From contig NZ_JAIQDB010000004.1 of NCBI RefSeq assembly GCF_020037475.1, positions 1 through 64,000 on the forward strand: a stretch of DNA of 64,000 nucleotides, read 5' to 3'. The number at the start of each line of letters is the position of its first letter. Positions within the stretch are counted from its first letter, which is position 1. Below the pieces are notes generated by a model. The model was not told the DNA's origin and searched no databases. It saw only the letters and a list, made by a program, of their open reading frames with translations. The translations under genes and the position numbers were made by a program. This DNA is from Sutcliffiella deserti (GTDB lineage: Bacteria > Bacillota > Bacilli > Bacillales > Bacillaceae_I). This document shows, one piece after another, positions 35,173 to 44,135 of the stretch.

Positions 35173-36172
35173 GCCGTTCATCCTTTCCACTTGGAGGATC
35201 AAAAGATTGGAGTTGTATCATTTTTTTCTTTTTACGTTTTCTTTCCCTGTAACTTTCCATTACTTTCGGAGTTATTAGCGCAATAATAACAATGGTAGCT
35301 GTGATTATTTTCATGTCCCCTGTTTCGAGAAACTCGACCCGAAGAGCAAGTGTGATAACGATCCGATAGATAATTGCTCCACCGATTACAGCAAGTGTAG
35401 TCCTTGCAATGGATTTTGTTCCAAACAAAGCCTCACCAATAATAACGGAGGCAAGTCCAATAATAATCATTCCGATACCCATACCAACATCTGCAAATCC
35501 TCCGTGTTGAGCAATCAGAGCACCAGAGAAAGCAACCATTGCATTGGATACACCTAAACCGAGAATCACCAATCCATTGGTGTTTGCCGAGAAACTTCGA
35601 ATCATTCGCTTGTTGTCACCTGTTGCTCTTATCGCCAGCCCGATTTCGGTTTTTAAGAACCAATCTGTTAAGAATTTAATAATCAAGGTAACAATTATCA
35701 TGACAAAAATGACGCCCCATGTTCGTGGAGCATAGTCTCCTATACCGATAGCAACAAAAATATTATTAAGGAAGCTATCTATACCTGTACTACTCCACCA
35801 TTCGCGCAAATGGGTGAAGAAAGTGTCTGTGTTCAGCATGGGGATATTCGATTTTCCCATAATTCTTAAATTAATAGAATATAAGGCAATCATCATTAAT
35901 ATTCCAGATAAAAGGGCATTTATTTTTCCAAAAGTATGTAATGCTCCTGTTATACATCCTGCTAAAAAACCAGCTAGCATCGCAACGACAGTGGCTAATA
36001 CAGGATTTACTCCATTGACTATCATTGTTGCTGCAACAGCAGCTCCTGTTACAAAACTACCATCTACGGTTAGATCCGGAAAATCAAGGACCCTAAAGGA
36101 TAGGTACACCCCTAGGGCCATGATTGCGTAGATGATTCCTAACTCAAATGAACCAAAAAGAGCGGTAATCAT
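35150..36172 (-). CDS. ABC transporter permease (TrpY-like)
   Basis: The protein has 340 residues and about 8-9 hydrophobic segments, with the branched-chain-type permease features YLSFRVLDFPDLTVDGSF near the N-terminus. The C-terminus is basic (YRERKRKKKK). It is the membrane pore of the importer between the binding-protein gene (upstream by 35 bases) and the ATPase gene (overlapping). The substrate is inferred from context only. Confidence 0.82.
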   Translation of the reverse strand: MITALFGSFELGIIYAIMALGVYLSFRVLDFPDLTVDGSFVTGAAVAATMIVNGVNPVLATVVAMLAGFLAGCITGALHTFGKINALLSGILMMIALYSINLRIMGKSNIPMLNTDTFFTHLREWWSSTGIDSFLNNIFVAIGIGDYAPRTWGVIFVMIIVTLIIKFLTDWFLKTEIGLAIRATGDNKRMIRSFSANTNGLVILGLGVSNAMVAFSGALIAQHGGFADVGMGIGMIIIGLASVIIGEALFGTKSIARTTLAVIGGAIIYRIVITLALRVEFLETGDMKIITATIVIIALITPKVMESYRERKRKKKKMIQLQSFDPPSGKDERRASLNSD

Positions 36173-36207
36173 AAAGAATCATCTCCTTGTTATATTGAAC
36201 TTACTTT

Positions 36208-37206
36208 TTATTCGCCATCAAAAAACTCAGCAATATCAGACCAAGAATCTTTCACTTCTACTCCTTGTGATTCGGCAGCCTTCTTATTAATGACTAGCTT
36301 AAAGTTTTGTGGATAAGCTACTGGAATTTCAGATGCCTTTTTTTCTCCCTTCAGGATTTGAACAGCCATAAGTCCTGTTTCATAACCTAAGTCGGAATAG
36401 CTGAATCCGCTTGCTGCCACAGCTCCTAGTTCCATAGAGTCAAGCTCTCCTGCAAAAAGAGGGATTTTCTCATCATTTGCTACCCCTACCACTGTTTGGA
36501 AAGCAGAAACAACAGTATTATCAGTAGGAATGTAAATTGCATCCACTCTTCCTATCATTGATTCTGCAGCTTGTTTCACTTCTGCAGAGTTAGAAACAGA
36601 AGCTTCTACTAGTGTTGCACCCTTTGCTTCTGCTACTTCTTTGATGCTTTCCACTTGAACAACAGAATTCTGTTCGCCGGCGTTGTACAATACTCCTATT
36701 GTTTTAACTCCCAATTCCTCGATCATAAAATCAATGGTGCTTGAAAGCGCTTCTGGATGCGTATCAGATGTACCTGTAATATTCTCACCTGGCTTATCAA
36801 AAGACTCTACCAGATCTGCACCGACAGGATCTGTTACGGACGTAAAGACAATCGGAATCTCTTTTGTTGCCTGCAAGGCACTTTGCGCACTTGGAGTTGA
36901 GTTGGCAAAGATTAAATCAACTTCATCTGCGACAAAATTTCCTGCGATTGTTTGGCTATTGCTCATTTCTCCTTGCGCTATTTGTACATCAAACTCGAGA
37001 TTTTCACCCTCTATGTACCCATTCTCCTCAAGGGCCTTTTTAAAGCCTTCAAACGCTGCATCCAACGATGGATGCTCCACTATCTGAGTTACTCCTATGA
37101 CTACCTTTTCCTCTCCACCGTCACCAGAGGTGTTAGAGCCGCAACCCACGAGAAGCATAAAACAGGCAGCTAGTAGAAAAGCAGACTTCCAATTAATTTT
37201 TTTCAT
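36208..37206 (-). CDS. ABC substrate-binding lipoprotein (TrpX-like)
   Basis: The 332-residue lipoprotein has a signal peptide ending in the lipobox LLVGCGSN (Cys22), followed by the ABC_sub_bind fold (VVIGVTQIVEHPSLDAAFEG, then AQSALQATKEIPIVFTSVTDP). This family includes the tryptophan-binding TrpX. It sits between a phenylalanine-catabolic operon and the paa genes, so an aromatic amino acid is a reasonable guess. A perfect cre-like palindrome upstream points to carbon catabolite control. Confidence 0.83.
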   Translation of the reverse strand: MKKINWKSAFLLAACFMLLVGCGSNTSGDGGEEKVVIGVTQIVEHPSLDAAFEGFKKALEENGYIEGENLEFDVQIAQGEMSNSQTIAGNFVADEVDLIFANSTPSAQSALQATKEIPIVFTSVTDPVGADLVESFDKPGENITGTSDTHPEALSSTIDFMIEELGVKTIGVLYNAGEQNSVVQVESIKEVAEAKGATLVEASVSNSAEVKQAAESMIGRVDAIYIPTDNTVVSAFQTVVGVANDEKIPLFAGELDSMELGAVAASGFSYSDLGYETGLMAVQILKGEKKASEIPVAYPQNFKLVINKKAAESQGVEVKDSWSDIAEFFDGE

Positions 37207-37277
37207 AAATATCCCCCTTTGTTTTATTCAAAAGCAAGATTGATAGGTATACCAATATGCTTTTAAAACGAAATCAC

Positions 37278-37291
37278 TGAAAACGTTTTCA
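37278..37291 (-). promoter_or_regulatory. cre-like site (CcpA) before ABC importer
   Basis: TGAAAACGTTTTCA fits the catabolite-responsive element consensus TGNAANCGNWWNCA and is a perfect palindrome. It is 72 bases upstream of the binding-protein start, where it could repress the operon when glucose is present. Confidence 0.7.
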
Positions 37292-37448
37292 ATATCACGT
37301 GTTGTAATGCAAAAATTGCATTTCGTATTTTCAACGTTATATTAACACTCCTTTTTATTTAGTGTCAATATATTCTAAAAATTTAATATATTTTGTTTTT
37401 AAAAATAAATTCATTACTTTCAAATGAAAATATTATTTTTTGCAAAAT

Positions 37449-37476
37449 AAAAAACTTCTTTTAGAAAGAAGTTTTT
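37449..37476 (-). terminator. intrinsic terminator of nitronate monooxygenase gene
   Basis: AAACTTCTTT/AAAGAAGTTT hairpin with a T-run, at the stop codon. Confidence 0.8.
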
Positions 37477-38423
37477 TATATGAGATGAGTAGCTCTCTGT
37501 AGTTCACTTTTTGCTTCATGAATAATATTTTCGAATAATTCTTTTACGCTTGGAATCGTTGTAATCAAACTGGAAATCTGTCCACCATTGAGAAAGCCTT
37601 CTTGGAGCTTCCCTTCTAATGCACCAAATTTATGCTGATTTTCAGTAGTTAGGCTGTTGAACTCCTCTAGACTGATACCCTCTGCCTCTTTTTGCAGAAG
37701 ATATTCTGCATAAGGAGTTCTTAAAACTCGTCTGACTCTCCCAACTGTTCGACCAACTATGACGGTTCCTTTATCATCCGCTGTGACAATTGTATTTTTA
37801 TATGCTTCATGGACGGGTGCTTCTTTCGTCGCAATCAGGCGTGTCCCCATCTGAACTCCTGATGCCCCAAGAGCGAGTGCTGCGGCTAATCCCTTGCCAT
37901 CCGCAATTCCACCAGCCGCTGCTATAGGAACAGTCACACTTTCAGCGATTTGTGGTATTAAAGCGAAGGTTGTCGTTTCCAAATTTGAGTTAATCCCTGC
38001 AGCTTCATATCCTTCTGCTACGATAATATCTGCCCCTGCCTTTTCTGCCTTCACAGCTTGCTTAGGAGAAGCAACTACACAGATTACGTTAACTCCATGC
38101 TCCTTTAATTTTGGAATATAAGGAGAAGGATTACCAGCTGATAAGGAAACAGTTGAAATTTTATATTTAACAACCAATGAAAGAACCTCTTTGACATAAG
38201 GAGAAACGCTTAAAGCTATATTTATTGCGAAAGGTTTATTGGTTAGTTTCTTAGTTTCTTTAATTATTTCCTCTACTTCATCTGGAAGCATCGTTCCTGC
38301 ACCAATCGTTCCTAACCCGCCAGCATTGGAAACAGCTGCAGTCAGCGGTGCATTACTTATATTTCCCATACCACCTTGAATGATTGGAACCCGTATTCCT
38401 AAAAGATCTACTAATTTATTCAT
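37476..38423 (-). CDS. nitronate monooxygenase / FabK-like flavoprotein
   Basis: The 315-residue TIM-barrel FMN protein is of the 2-nitropropane dioxygenase family, which includes nitronate monooxygenases and enoyl-ACP reductase II (FabK). Motifs are PIIQGGMGNISN at the N-terminus, EGYEAAGINSN and the FMN phosphate stretch IAAAGGIADGKGLAAALALGA. Members of this family are seen in many catabolic clusters without an assigned substrate. Divergent from the gamma carbonic anhydrase gene. Function in aromatic breakdown is not shown. Confidence 0.8.
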   Translation of the reverse strand: MNKLVDLLGIRVPIIQGGMGNISNAPLTAAVSNAGGLGTIGAGTMLPDEVEEIIKETKKLTNKPFAINIALSVSPYVKEVLSLVVKYKISTVSLSAGNPSPYIPKLKEHGVNVICVVASPKQAVKAEKAGADIIVAEGYEAAGINSNLETTTFALIPQIAESVTVPIAAAGGIADGKGLAAALALGASGVQMGTRLIATKEAPVHEAYKNTIVTADDKGTVIVGRTVGRVRRVLRTPYAEYLLQKEAEGISLEEFNSLTTENQHKFGALEGKLQEGFLNGGQISSLITTIPSVKELFENIIHEAKSELQRATHLI

Positions 38424-38531
38424 CTATTATTCCACCCTTCGTAAAAATAATGTTATACTAATTTTAATATTTAGACAACATCAAGAAAAGGTTCACTGTT
38501 AAAATTATTAGTTAGAAAGGGGAAATTTTAT

Positions 38532-39044
38532 ATGCTATATCGCTATGGTGGAAAAGCACCAAAAGTGGACGATTCCGTTTATATTGCACCAGGGGCTCAT
38601 CTAATTGGGGATGTAACGGTGGAGGAAGAATCAACTGTTTGGTTCAACGCCGTGCTTAGAGGAGATGAAGGGCCCATACATATTGGTAAAAGATGCAGTA
38701 TCCAAGATAATGTTACAGGTCACTTATATGAAGGCTTTCCTCTTACTATCGAAGACGAGGTAACCGTTGGGCATAACGCAATCCTTCATGGTTGTACCAT
38801 AAAAAAACGTTGTATCATCGGAATGGGAGCTACCATATTGGATGGAGCAGAAATTGGGGAAGAAAGTATCATCGGCGCCAACACATTAATACCTTCCGGG
38901 AAAAAGATCCCTCCCCGTTCCCTTGTCGTAGGATCGCCAGGAAAAGTAATCCGTGAAATAACAGACAAAGATGTCGAGCTTATCCAATTATCCATTGACA
39001 CCTATGTACAAAAAGGAAAAGAATATAAAGCGGAATTAACTTAA
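38532..39044 (+). CDS. gamma carbonic anhydrase-like hexapeptide protein (PaaY/YtoA type)
   Basis: The 170-residue left-handed beta-helix protein has hexapeptide repeats. The zinc histidines of gamma-class carbonic anhydrases are seen in NVTGHLYEG, EVTVGHNAILHG. PaaY in phenylacetate clusters is of this type and has thioesterase activity on ring-derived CoA esters. Whether this gene is PaaY or the housekeeping YtoA cannot be settled here. It is on the plus strand, between the ABC importer and paaX. The ATG follows GAAAGGGG. Confidence 0.75.
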   Translation: MLYRYGGKAPKVDDSVYIAPGAHLIGDVTVEEESTVWFNAVLRGDEGPIHIGKRCSIQDNVTGHLYEGFPLTIEDEVTVGHNAILHGCTIKKRCIIGMGATILDGAEIGEESIIGANTLIPSGKKIPPRSLVVGSPGKVIREITDKDVELIQLSIDTYVQKGKEYKAELT

Positions 39045-39168
39045 CCTGTTTTAAACCATTTATCTTGGAAAAGGTTTTTTATTGAATGTCAGATCTTCTA
39101 ATAGTTAATGCAGCGCCGCAAACTTCTGCGGGAGTTAGAAGATTAGATTTGATAATAGTACTTCCCCA

Positions 39169-39300
39169 GCTGATGATTGGAGCAAAAGGCGTAGACTCCG
39201 CGTCCGGCCGCGGTAGGCTGGAGACCCCGCAGGCCTAGCCGAGGAGGCTCCAGCACCGCCCAGCAGAAAGCGTAGCCTTTTGCGGAAATCAACAGCGGTG
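39169..39300. repeat. GC-rich dispersed repeat, copy 2
   Basis: It runs from TGATGATTGGAGCAAAAGGC through GCCGAGGAGGCTCCAGC to AAATCAACAGCGGTG. Nearly the same sequence stands at 59776-59904. No gene lies in 39045-39457; a 68-codon open frame within the repeat is an artefact. Confidence 0.88.
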
Positions 39301-39391
39301 TATAGTCCTTTAAAACTTAACTCACCCTCCCCGCAGTTCACTTCGCCTATAGCAGAAATACAGAAGTAAACATATGGGCTAAATCAAAATA

Positions 39392-39437
39392 AAAAGAAGA
39401 GAAAAGGTTCTATCACAATCCCTCTCTTCTTTTTCAA
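39392..39437 (-). terminator. intrinsic terminator of paaX
   Basis: AAGAAGAG/CTCTTCTTTTT on the minus strand, just after the paaX stop. Confidence 0.8.
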
Positions 39438-39457
39438 TTAGCTAAAAGCTCTCCACA

Positions 39458-40333
39458 TTATTCCAACATATATGGATGATCCATCACATCATACTTTTTA
39501 TCTTTAAAGCTCAGCTCATTTCCATCTTCAAATACTCCCTCAAAAAAGCGGGAAGCAGGTTCTGCCAGCTCTTTATAGTAATCACTGAATAAAGAAGCTG
39601 CATGCCCTCCAAGCCACATCTCCGGTAACAATTCCTCAGGAAGACCAGGATCTACGAAAAGAAACTTCCTATACTCATGCACAAGCTTCGTTCTTTCTAC
39701 AAAGCATTCTGCATCTGTCATTTGCCCTTTTTGAAGCTTGCTTTTATCAATCGTGTATTTTTGACTGTACACCTGTATAAATTCCTGATACTTTCCGTTG
39801 ATTTCTTGAAGATCCCAGCTTTTAACTACAAGTCTATTATTTTCATGCGGGCCTTTGTAATCGGAAACGAAAAAGTCAACATATTCTTCTATTCTATACT
39901 TGGCTATAAGATCTTGAACCTGTTTCTCCAATGCATTTGGAGAAATCCAACAGCTATTGGAGAGTGTCCCAAAGCCACTCCATACCAGCTCTTTTCTAAG
40001 CTCATCCCGCACACTGCGAATTTCTTCTGGAATAGAATACATAAGAATACGCCATTGTCCGTCCCAGCTATCTGACTTTAACTTGAAAATCCGCTTTGCT
40101 GCTTCTTCGATTCTTTTTACACCTTGCTCCGTAAGAAAATAATAACTTTTATTTCCCTTTTTCTCAGCCTGCACCCAGCCTTGTTTATTCATTCGCGAAA
40201 TAGCCGCTCGGACTGCTTGGTCATTATGACCAAACTCTTTTAGCAGGCGGATTAAGCTTCCAATCCATATTTTATTGCCGTAGTGCCTTATATAGTCGCC
40301 ATATATGGTGAAAATCATCGACCTTGTGTTCAT
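39458..40333 (-). CDS. paaX: PaaX-family transcriptional repressor
   Basis: The 291-residue regulator of phenylacetate degradation has an N-terminal winged-helix domain (IFTIYGDYIRHYGNKIWIG to MNKQGWVQAEKKGNKSYY), a central ferredoxin-like segment beginning WDGQWRILMYSIPE, and a C-terminal PaaX domain ending in RFFEGVFED. PaaX responds to phenylacetyl-CoA and lifts repression of paa genes. It lies downstream of the thiolase gene with its own terminator. It is the best candidate for binding the 18-bp element shared by the paaA and pdh promoters, although this is not proven. ATG after AGGATG. Confidence 0.9.
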   Translation of the reverse strand: MNTRSMIFTIYGDYIRHYGNKIWIGSLIRLLKEFGHNDQAVRAAISRMNKQGWVQAEKKGNKSYYFLTEQGVKRIEEAAKRIFKLKSDSWDGQWRILMYSIPEEIRSVRDELRKELVWSGFGTLSNSCWISPNALEKQVQDLIAKYRIEEYVDFFVSDYKGPHENNRLVVKSWDLQEINGKYQEFIQVYSQKYTIDKSKLQKGQMTDAECFVERTKLVHEYRKFLFVDPGLPEELLPEMWLGGHAASLFSDYYKELAEPASRFFEGVFEDGNELSFKDKKYDVMDHPYMLE

Positions 40334-40414
40334 TGCCTACATCCTCTTTCTATCTGAAAAATCTCTTCTTATTACACTTTTTTCATTTTATCAGATTAAC
40401 GCGTTATAGGAAAC

Positions 40415-40447
40415 AAAAAAACCATAGAGAGCTTCCCTATGGTTTTT
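40415..40447 (-). terminator. intrinsic terminator of thiolase gene
   Basis: ACCATAG/CTATGGT stem ending in seven Ts on the minus strand. Confidence 0.8.
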
Positions 40448-41645
40448 CAAAACGTTCAACAATGGTCGCAACTCCTTGCCCAACTCCTACGCACATCGTT
40501 GCAAGTCCAAACCGAAGTTCTCTTTTGTTCATTTCATGTACCAGGGTGGTTAGAATTCTAGCTCCACTTGCACCCAGAGGATGACCAAAGGCAATTGCCC
40601 CGCCATTTACATTTACAATATCAGGGTCTAATCTAAGCTGACGGATGCATTCTATTGATTGAGAAGCAAAGGCTTCATTTAGTTCGATCAGGTCCAAGTC
40701 TTCTACCGATAACTTTGCTCTTTGAAGCGCTTTTCGTGTTGCGAAAATCGGTCCAATTCCCATAATGGACGGGGTGAGTCCAGCTGATGCGGAAGTCACA
40801 TACCTTGCCAGCGGTGTTAAGTTTAATTCTTGTGCTTTTTCAGCACTCATTAATAGAAGCGCAGATGCTCCATCGTTTACGCCAGATGCGTTACCTGCTG
40901 TAACCGATCCATCGTGAAAGAGCGGGCGAAGACTTTCTAATTTTTCTAGAGTAGTCTCGGGTCGCGGATGCTCATCTCGATCTACCACAATTTCATTTCC
41001 TTTTCGGTCGTGATAAATGACAGGTATTAATTCCTCCGCAAAGCGATTCGATTGGATTGCTTTTTGAGCCTTTTGCTGGCTATTATAGGCAAATAAATCT
41101 TGATCTGCTCGAGTAATATTAAATTCTTTTGCGACATTCTCTGCCGTTTGAGGCATTGTATCAACGCCAAATTGTTTTTCCAGCTTTTTGTTAACAAACC
41201 TCCACCCAATCGTGGTATCGATCAGCTCCATGTTTCCACGAGGGTATTCTATCTCTGGTTTTCCCATGACAAAAGGAGCTCTTGTCATGCTTTCTGTGCC
41301 CCCTGCAATGAAAATATCGCCTTCACCTGCAATAATGGCTCTTGCTGCAAAATTAACTGCATCCAGCCCAGAACCACATAAGCGGTTTATCGTAGTTCCT
41401 CCTACTTCCACAGGCAACCCAGCCAATAGTCCAGACATTCTTGCCACATTGCGATTATCTTCACCTGCCTGATTAGCATTGCCGAAAACGACTTCTTCAA
41501 TCTCTTGAGGAAGGACAGCCGGGTTTCTTTTGATTAGCGCTTTAATAACTATGGCTCCAAGATCATCAGGACGGATTGATTTTAAAGCTCCTTTATATCT
41601 ACCAATCGGTGTCCGGCATGCATCTACTATTACTACTTCTCTCAA
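40437..41645 (-). CDS. paaJ: thiolase, 3-oxoadipyl-CoA thiolase-like (PaaJ)
   Basis: About 402 residues. The acyl-binding Cys is in NRLCGSGLDAV, the active His in AIAFGHPLGASGAR and the second Cys in CVGVGQGVA. In phenylacetate degradation this enzyme splits 3-oxoadipyl-CoA (and 3-oxo-5,6-dehydrosuberyl-CoA) into acetyl-CoA and succinyl-CoA. The family usually starts (M)REVVIVDACRTPIGR, so a TTG behind AAGGTG is preferred over a GTG three codons earlier. It follows the 3-hydroxyacyl-CoA dehydrogenase gene closely and ends at a terminator. Confidence 0.85.
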   Translation of the reverse strand: MREVVIVDACRTPIGRYKGALKSIRPDDLGAIVIKALIKRNPAVLPQEIEEVVFGNANQAGEDNRNVARMSGLLAGLPVEVGGTTINRLCGSGLDAVNFAARAIIAGEGDIFIAGGTESMTRAPFVMGKPEIEYPRGNMELIDTTIGWRFVNKKLEKQFGVDTMPQTAENVAKEFNITRADQDLFAYNSQQKAQKAIQSNRFAEELIPVIYHDRKGNEIVVDRDEHPRPETTLEKLESLRPLFHDGSVTAGNASGVNDGASALLLMSAEKAQELNLTPLARYVTSASAGLTPSIMGIGPIFATRKALQRAKLSVEDLDLIELNEAFASQSIECIRQLRLDPDIVNVNGGAIAFGHPLGASGARILTTLVHEMNKRELRFGLATMCVGVGQGVATIVERFEKP

Positions 41646-41661
41646 AAGCTCCACCTTCTTT

Positions 41662-42516
41662 CTATTCGCTTACCGTATAATCATAAACGCCTTTTCCACT
41701 TTTTCTGCCAAGCCTTCCCGCCTTCACATATTTCTCCAAAAGTGGAGCAGGACGGTATTTCTCTCCAAGCTTTTCATGAAGATATTTTAAATTATTTAAG
41801 CGTGTATCAAGTCCTACAAGATCACCCAGTTCAAAGGGACCCATCGGATAATTCAAACCAAGCTTTATCGCTTTATCAATTTCCTCAGGTGTTCCAACAC
41901 CTTCCTGAAGCATATAAAATGCTTCATTTCCTACCAGAGCGCTGATTCTACTTGTAACAAAACCGGGAAATTCATTGACTACAACCGTTTCTTTGCCCAT
42001 TTTTTCCGAAATCGACCGGATACTATTTGCCGTTTCATCACTTGTCTCTAAGCCTCTAACGATTTCTACCAGCTTCATTTTATGTACAGGGTTAAAGAAA
42101 TGCATTGCAATTACTTTATCAGGACGAGAGGTGAAACTTCCTATTTCAGTTGGGCTCATAGTAGATGTATTGGAAGCAAATAGACAATGAGAAGGAGAAA
42201 GACGGTCTATCCGCTCAAATACAGATTTTTTAATGTCGATATTTTCAGGTACCGCTTCAATGATAAGATCCGCATCTTTAACTACCTCTTCTAAGTTAAT
42301 AGAATAGTAAAGGTTTTCTTTAATTAGAGAAGCGGTGGTTTCCGATATCTTCCCTTTTTCCAGCCCCTTGTTAACAATAAGTTGTACTTCTTTTCTGGCA
42401 CTGTCTAATTGTTCTTCTTTCACATCTACCACTGTTGTGGAAAAGCCGCCAAGTGCACTTACATACGCAATACCTCTTCCCATAACCCCTGATCCAATTA
42501 CAACAATATTCTTCAT
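41662..42516 (-). CDS. paaH: 3-hydroxyacyl-CoA dehydrogenase (PaaH-like)
   Basis: The protein has 284 residues. Rossmann NAD site is VIGSGVMGRGIAYVSAL, the catalytic His is in AMHFFNPVHKMKLVEI with the Glu following, and Ser/Asn in FASNTSTMSPT. It oxidises 3-hydroxyadipyl-CoA. The ATG follows GGAGAGG; the longer open frame begins 87 bases upstream within the preceding aldehyde dehydrogenase terminator and is not used. Thiolase gene follows directly. Confidence 0.85.
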   Translation of the reverse strand: MKNIVVIGSGVMGRGIAYVSALGGFSTTVVDVKEEQLDSARKEVQLIVNKGLEKGKISETTASLIKENLYYSINLEEVVKDADLIIEAVPENIDIKKSVFERIDRLSPSHCLFASNTSTMSPTEIGSFTSRPDKVIAMHFFNPVHKMKLVEIVRGLETSDETANSIRSISEKMGKETVVVNEFPGFVTSRISALVGNEAFYMLQEGVGTPEEIDKAIKLGLNYPMGPFELGDLVGLDTRLNNLKYLHEKLGEKYRPAPLLEKYVKAGRLGRKSGKGVYDYTVSE

Positions 42517-42545
42517 CTTGTTCACGCCTCTCCTTAGTTCCATTG

Positions 42546-42582
42546 TAAAAAAAAGCAAAGGGAGCTCTACCCTTTGCTTTTC
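42546..42582 (-). terminator. terminator between aldehyde dehydrogenase and PaaH-like genes
   Basis: AAAAGCAAAGGG/CCCTTTGCTTTT perfect 12-bp stem with a T-run, just after the aldehyde dehydrogenase stop. It splits the lower pathway genes into separate transcripts or attenuates them. Confidence 0.82.
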
Positions 42583-42592
42583 GATTTTATAC

Positions 42593-44110
42593 TCACACAC
42601 CAAATGGATTTAATGGACGATTGCCAAAATAGGAAACAATACTCTTCGTTTCTGTGTAAAGATCCAATGTCTCAATACAAAGTTCACGACCGAAACCTGA
42701 TTGCTTATAGCCACCAAAAGGTGTTCCAGGGAATGCTGAGAACGGGCAATTGACCATCACAATACCTGCTTGAATTTGCTTTGATACCCTTGTTGCGCGA
42801 GCATAATCTGTTGTCCAGATAGCGGAACCTAAACCATATTCACTATCATTTGCCAGTCTGATAGCTTCTTTCTCATCACTGAACGGCATCACAACAACCA
42901 CTGGTCCAAAGATTTCTTCTTTAACGACTTTCATGTCATGGTTAACACCTGTAATGATAGTTGGTTCATACCAAAAGCCGTTTTCGTACCCTTCCACATT
43001 AGCAACCTTTCCACCAAGAGCGATGGTAGCTCCTTCTTCTTTTGCAGATTGCACGTATCCATCGATGACATCTAGTTGCCCTTTATTAATAATCGCTCCG
43101 ATATGGGTTTCCTTTGCAAAAGGATTACCAAGAGAAAGCTTTTTCGCTTTTTCCACAAATTTCTCCATGAAAGATTCATAGATATCCTCGTGAACATATA
43201 AACGAGAACGTGCTTCACAAGACTGCCCTGTGTTATAGAAAATACCAAATAAAGAACCGTCTACCGCCGCATCGATATCGGCATCGTTAAATACTAGACT
43301 CGGAGATTTGCCACCAAGTTCAAGAGTTACTCGCTTAAGCGTTTGAGATGCTTTTGCCATAATATCTTTCCCAATAGGGGTGGATCCTGTGAATGCTACT
43401 TTATCCACATTAGGATGCTCAACTAAATAGTTTCCTACCTCCGAGCCAGCTCCCGGAATAACATTGACAACTCCTTCAGGAACCCCTGCTTCGATACATA
43501 TTTCACCTAGGACGATGGCTGTAAGAGGTGTTAGTGTTGCTGGCTTCACCACTACCGAACAACCTACCGCTATAGCAGGAGCCACTTTCCATGCTGCCAT
43601 CATTAAAGGATAGTTCCATGGGATAATTTGTGCACAAACACCTACAGGTTCTTTTTCAGTAATGTTCTGAAATTGACCTGGTACATTGTTGACCGCTCCA
43701 CGGTGACCAACAATAGCGCCTGCGTAAAATTCAAAGTCCTCGATAGCTTGCATAACTTGACCTTGAGCTGCAGAAAGAGACTTCCCTGTATCAAGAATCT
43801 CCAATTCTACTAGCTCATTGAATCTTGACCGCATAATAGAAGCGATTTTATTCAATGTTCTTGCACGTTTATTTAAAGGGAATAGCTTCCATTTACCTTT
43901 ATCGAATGCATGACGCGCTGCTTCGACTGCTTTTTCTGCATCTTCTTTTGATGCTTTAGCAATCGTTGCAACGGGTTCACCTGTAGCAGGATTATAGGTT
44001 GTGAATGTTTCGCCGCTGCTGCTATCCATTCTTTGCCCATTAATAATTAGCTGATATGCTTCACGCTTCATTTCAAGCTGTTCTAATTTTGCCTCTTTCA
44101 CTGTTCCCAT
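42593..44110 (-). CDS. aldehyde dehydrogenase in paa cluster (PaaZ-like ALDH step?)
   Basis: The 505-residue NAD(P)-dependent aldehyde dehydrogenase has TLELGGKSPSLVF (general base Glu), TGQSCEARSRLYV (catalytic Cys) and FTGSTPIGKDI. It lacks a MaoC hydratase domain, unlike bifunctional PaaZ of E. coli. It could oxidise the ring-opened semialdehyde 3-oxo-5,6-dehydrosuberyl-CoA semialdehyde, leaving the hydrolase step to another protein, or act on phenylacetaldehyde. The ATG follows GGGGATG. It is 25 bases downstream of the PaaG-like gene. Confidence 0.78.
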   Translation of the reverse strand: MGTVKEAKLEQLEMKREAYQLIINGQRMDSSSGETFTTYNPATGEPVATIAKASKEDAEKAVEAARHAFDKGKWKLFPLNKRARTLNKIASIMRSRFNELVELEILDTGKSLSAAQGQVMQAIEDFEFYAGAIVGHRGAVNNVPGQFQNITEKEPVGVCAQIIPWNYPLMMAAWKVAPAIAVGCSVVVKPATLTPLTAIVLGEICIEAGVPEGVVNVIPGAGSEVGNYLVEHPNVDKVAFTGSTPIGKDIMAKASQTLKRVTLELGGKSPSLVFNDADIDAAVDGSLFGIFYNTGQSCEARSRLYVHEDIYESFMEKFVEKAKKLSLGNPFAKETHIGAIINKGQLDVIDGYVQSAKEEGATIALGGKVANVEGYENGFWYEPTIITGVNHDMKVVKEEIFGPVVVVMPFSDEKEAIRLANDSEYGLGSAIWTTDYARATRVSKQIQAGIVMVNCPFSAFPGTPFGGYKQSGFGRELCIETLDLYTETKSIVSYFGNRPLNPFGV

Positions 44111-44135
44111 CTTCTTTCATCCCCTTTTCCAAAAA

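Noticed and set aside
39135-39341. 68-codon open frame on the minus strand
   Set aside because: It lies inside the GC-rich dispersed repeat.
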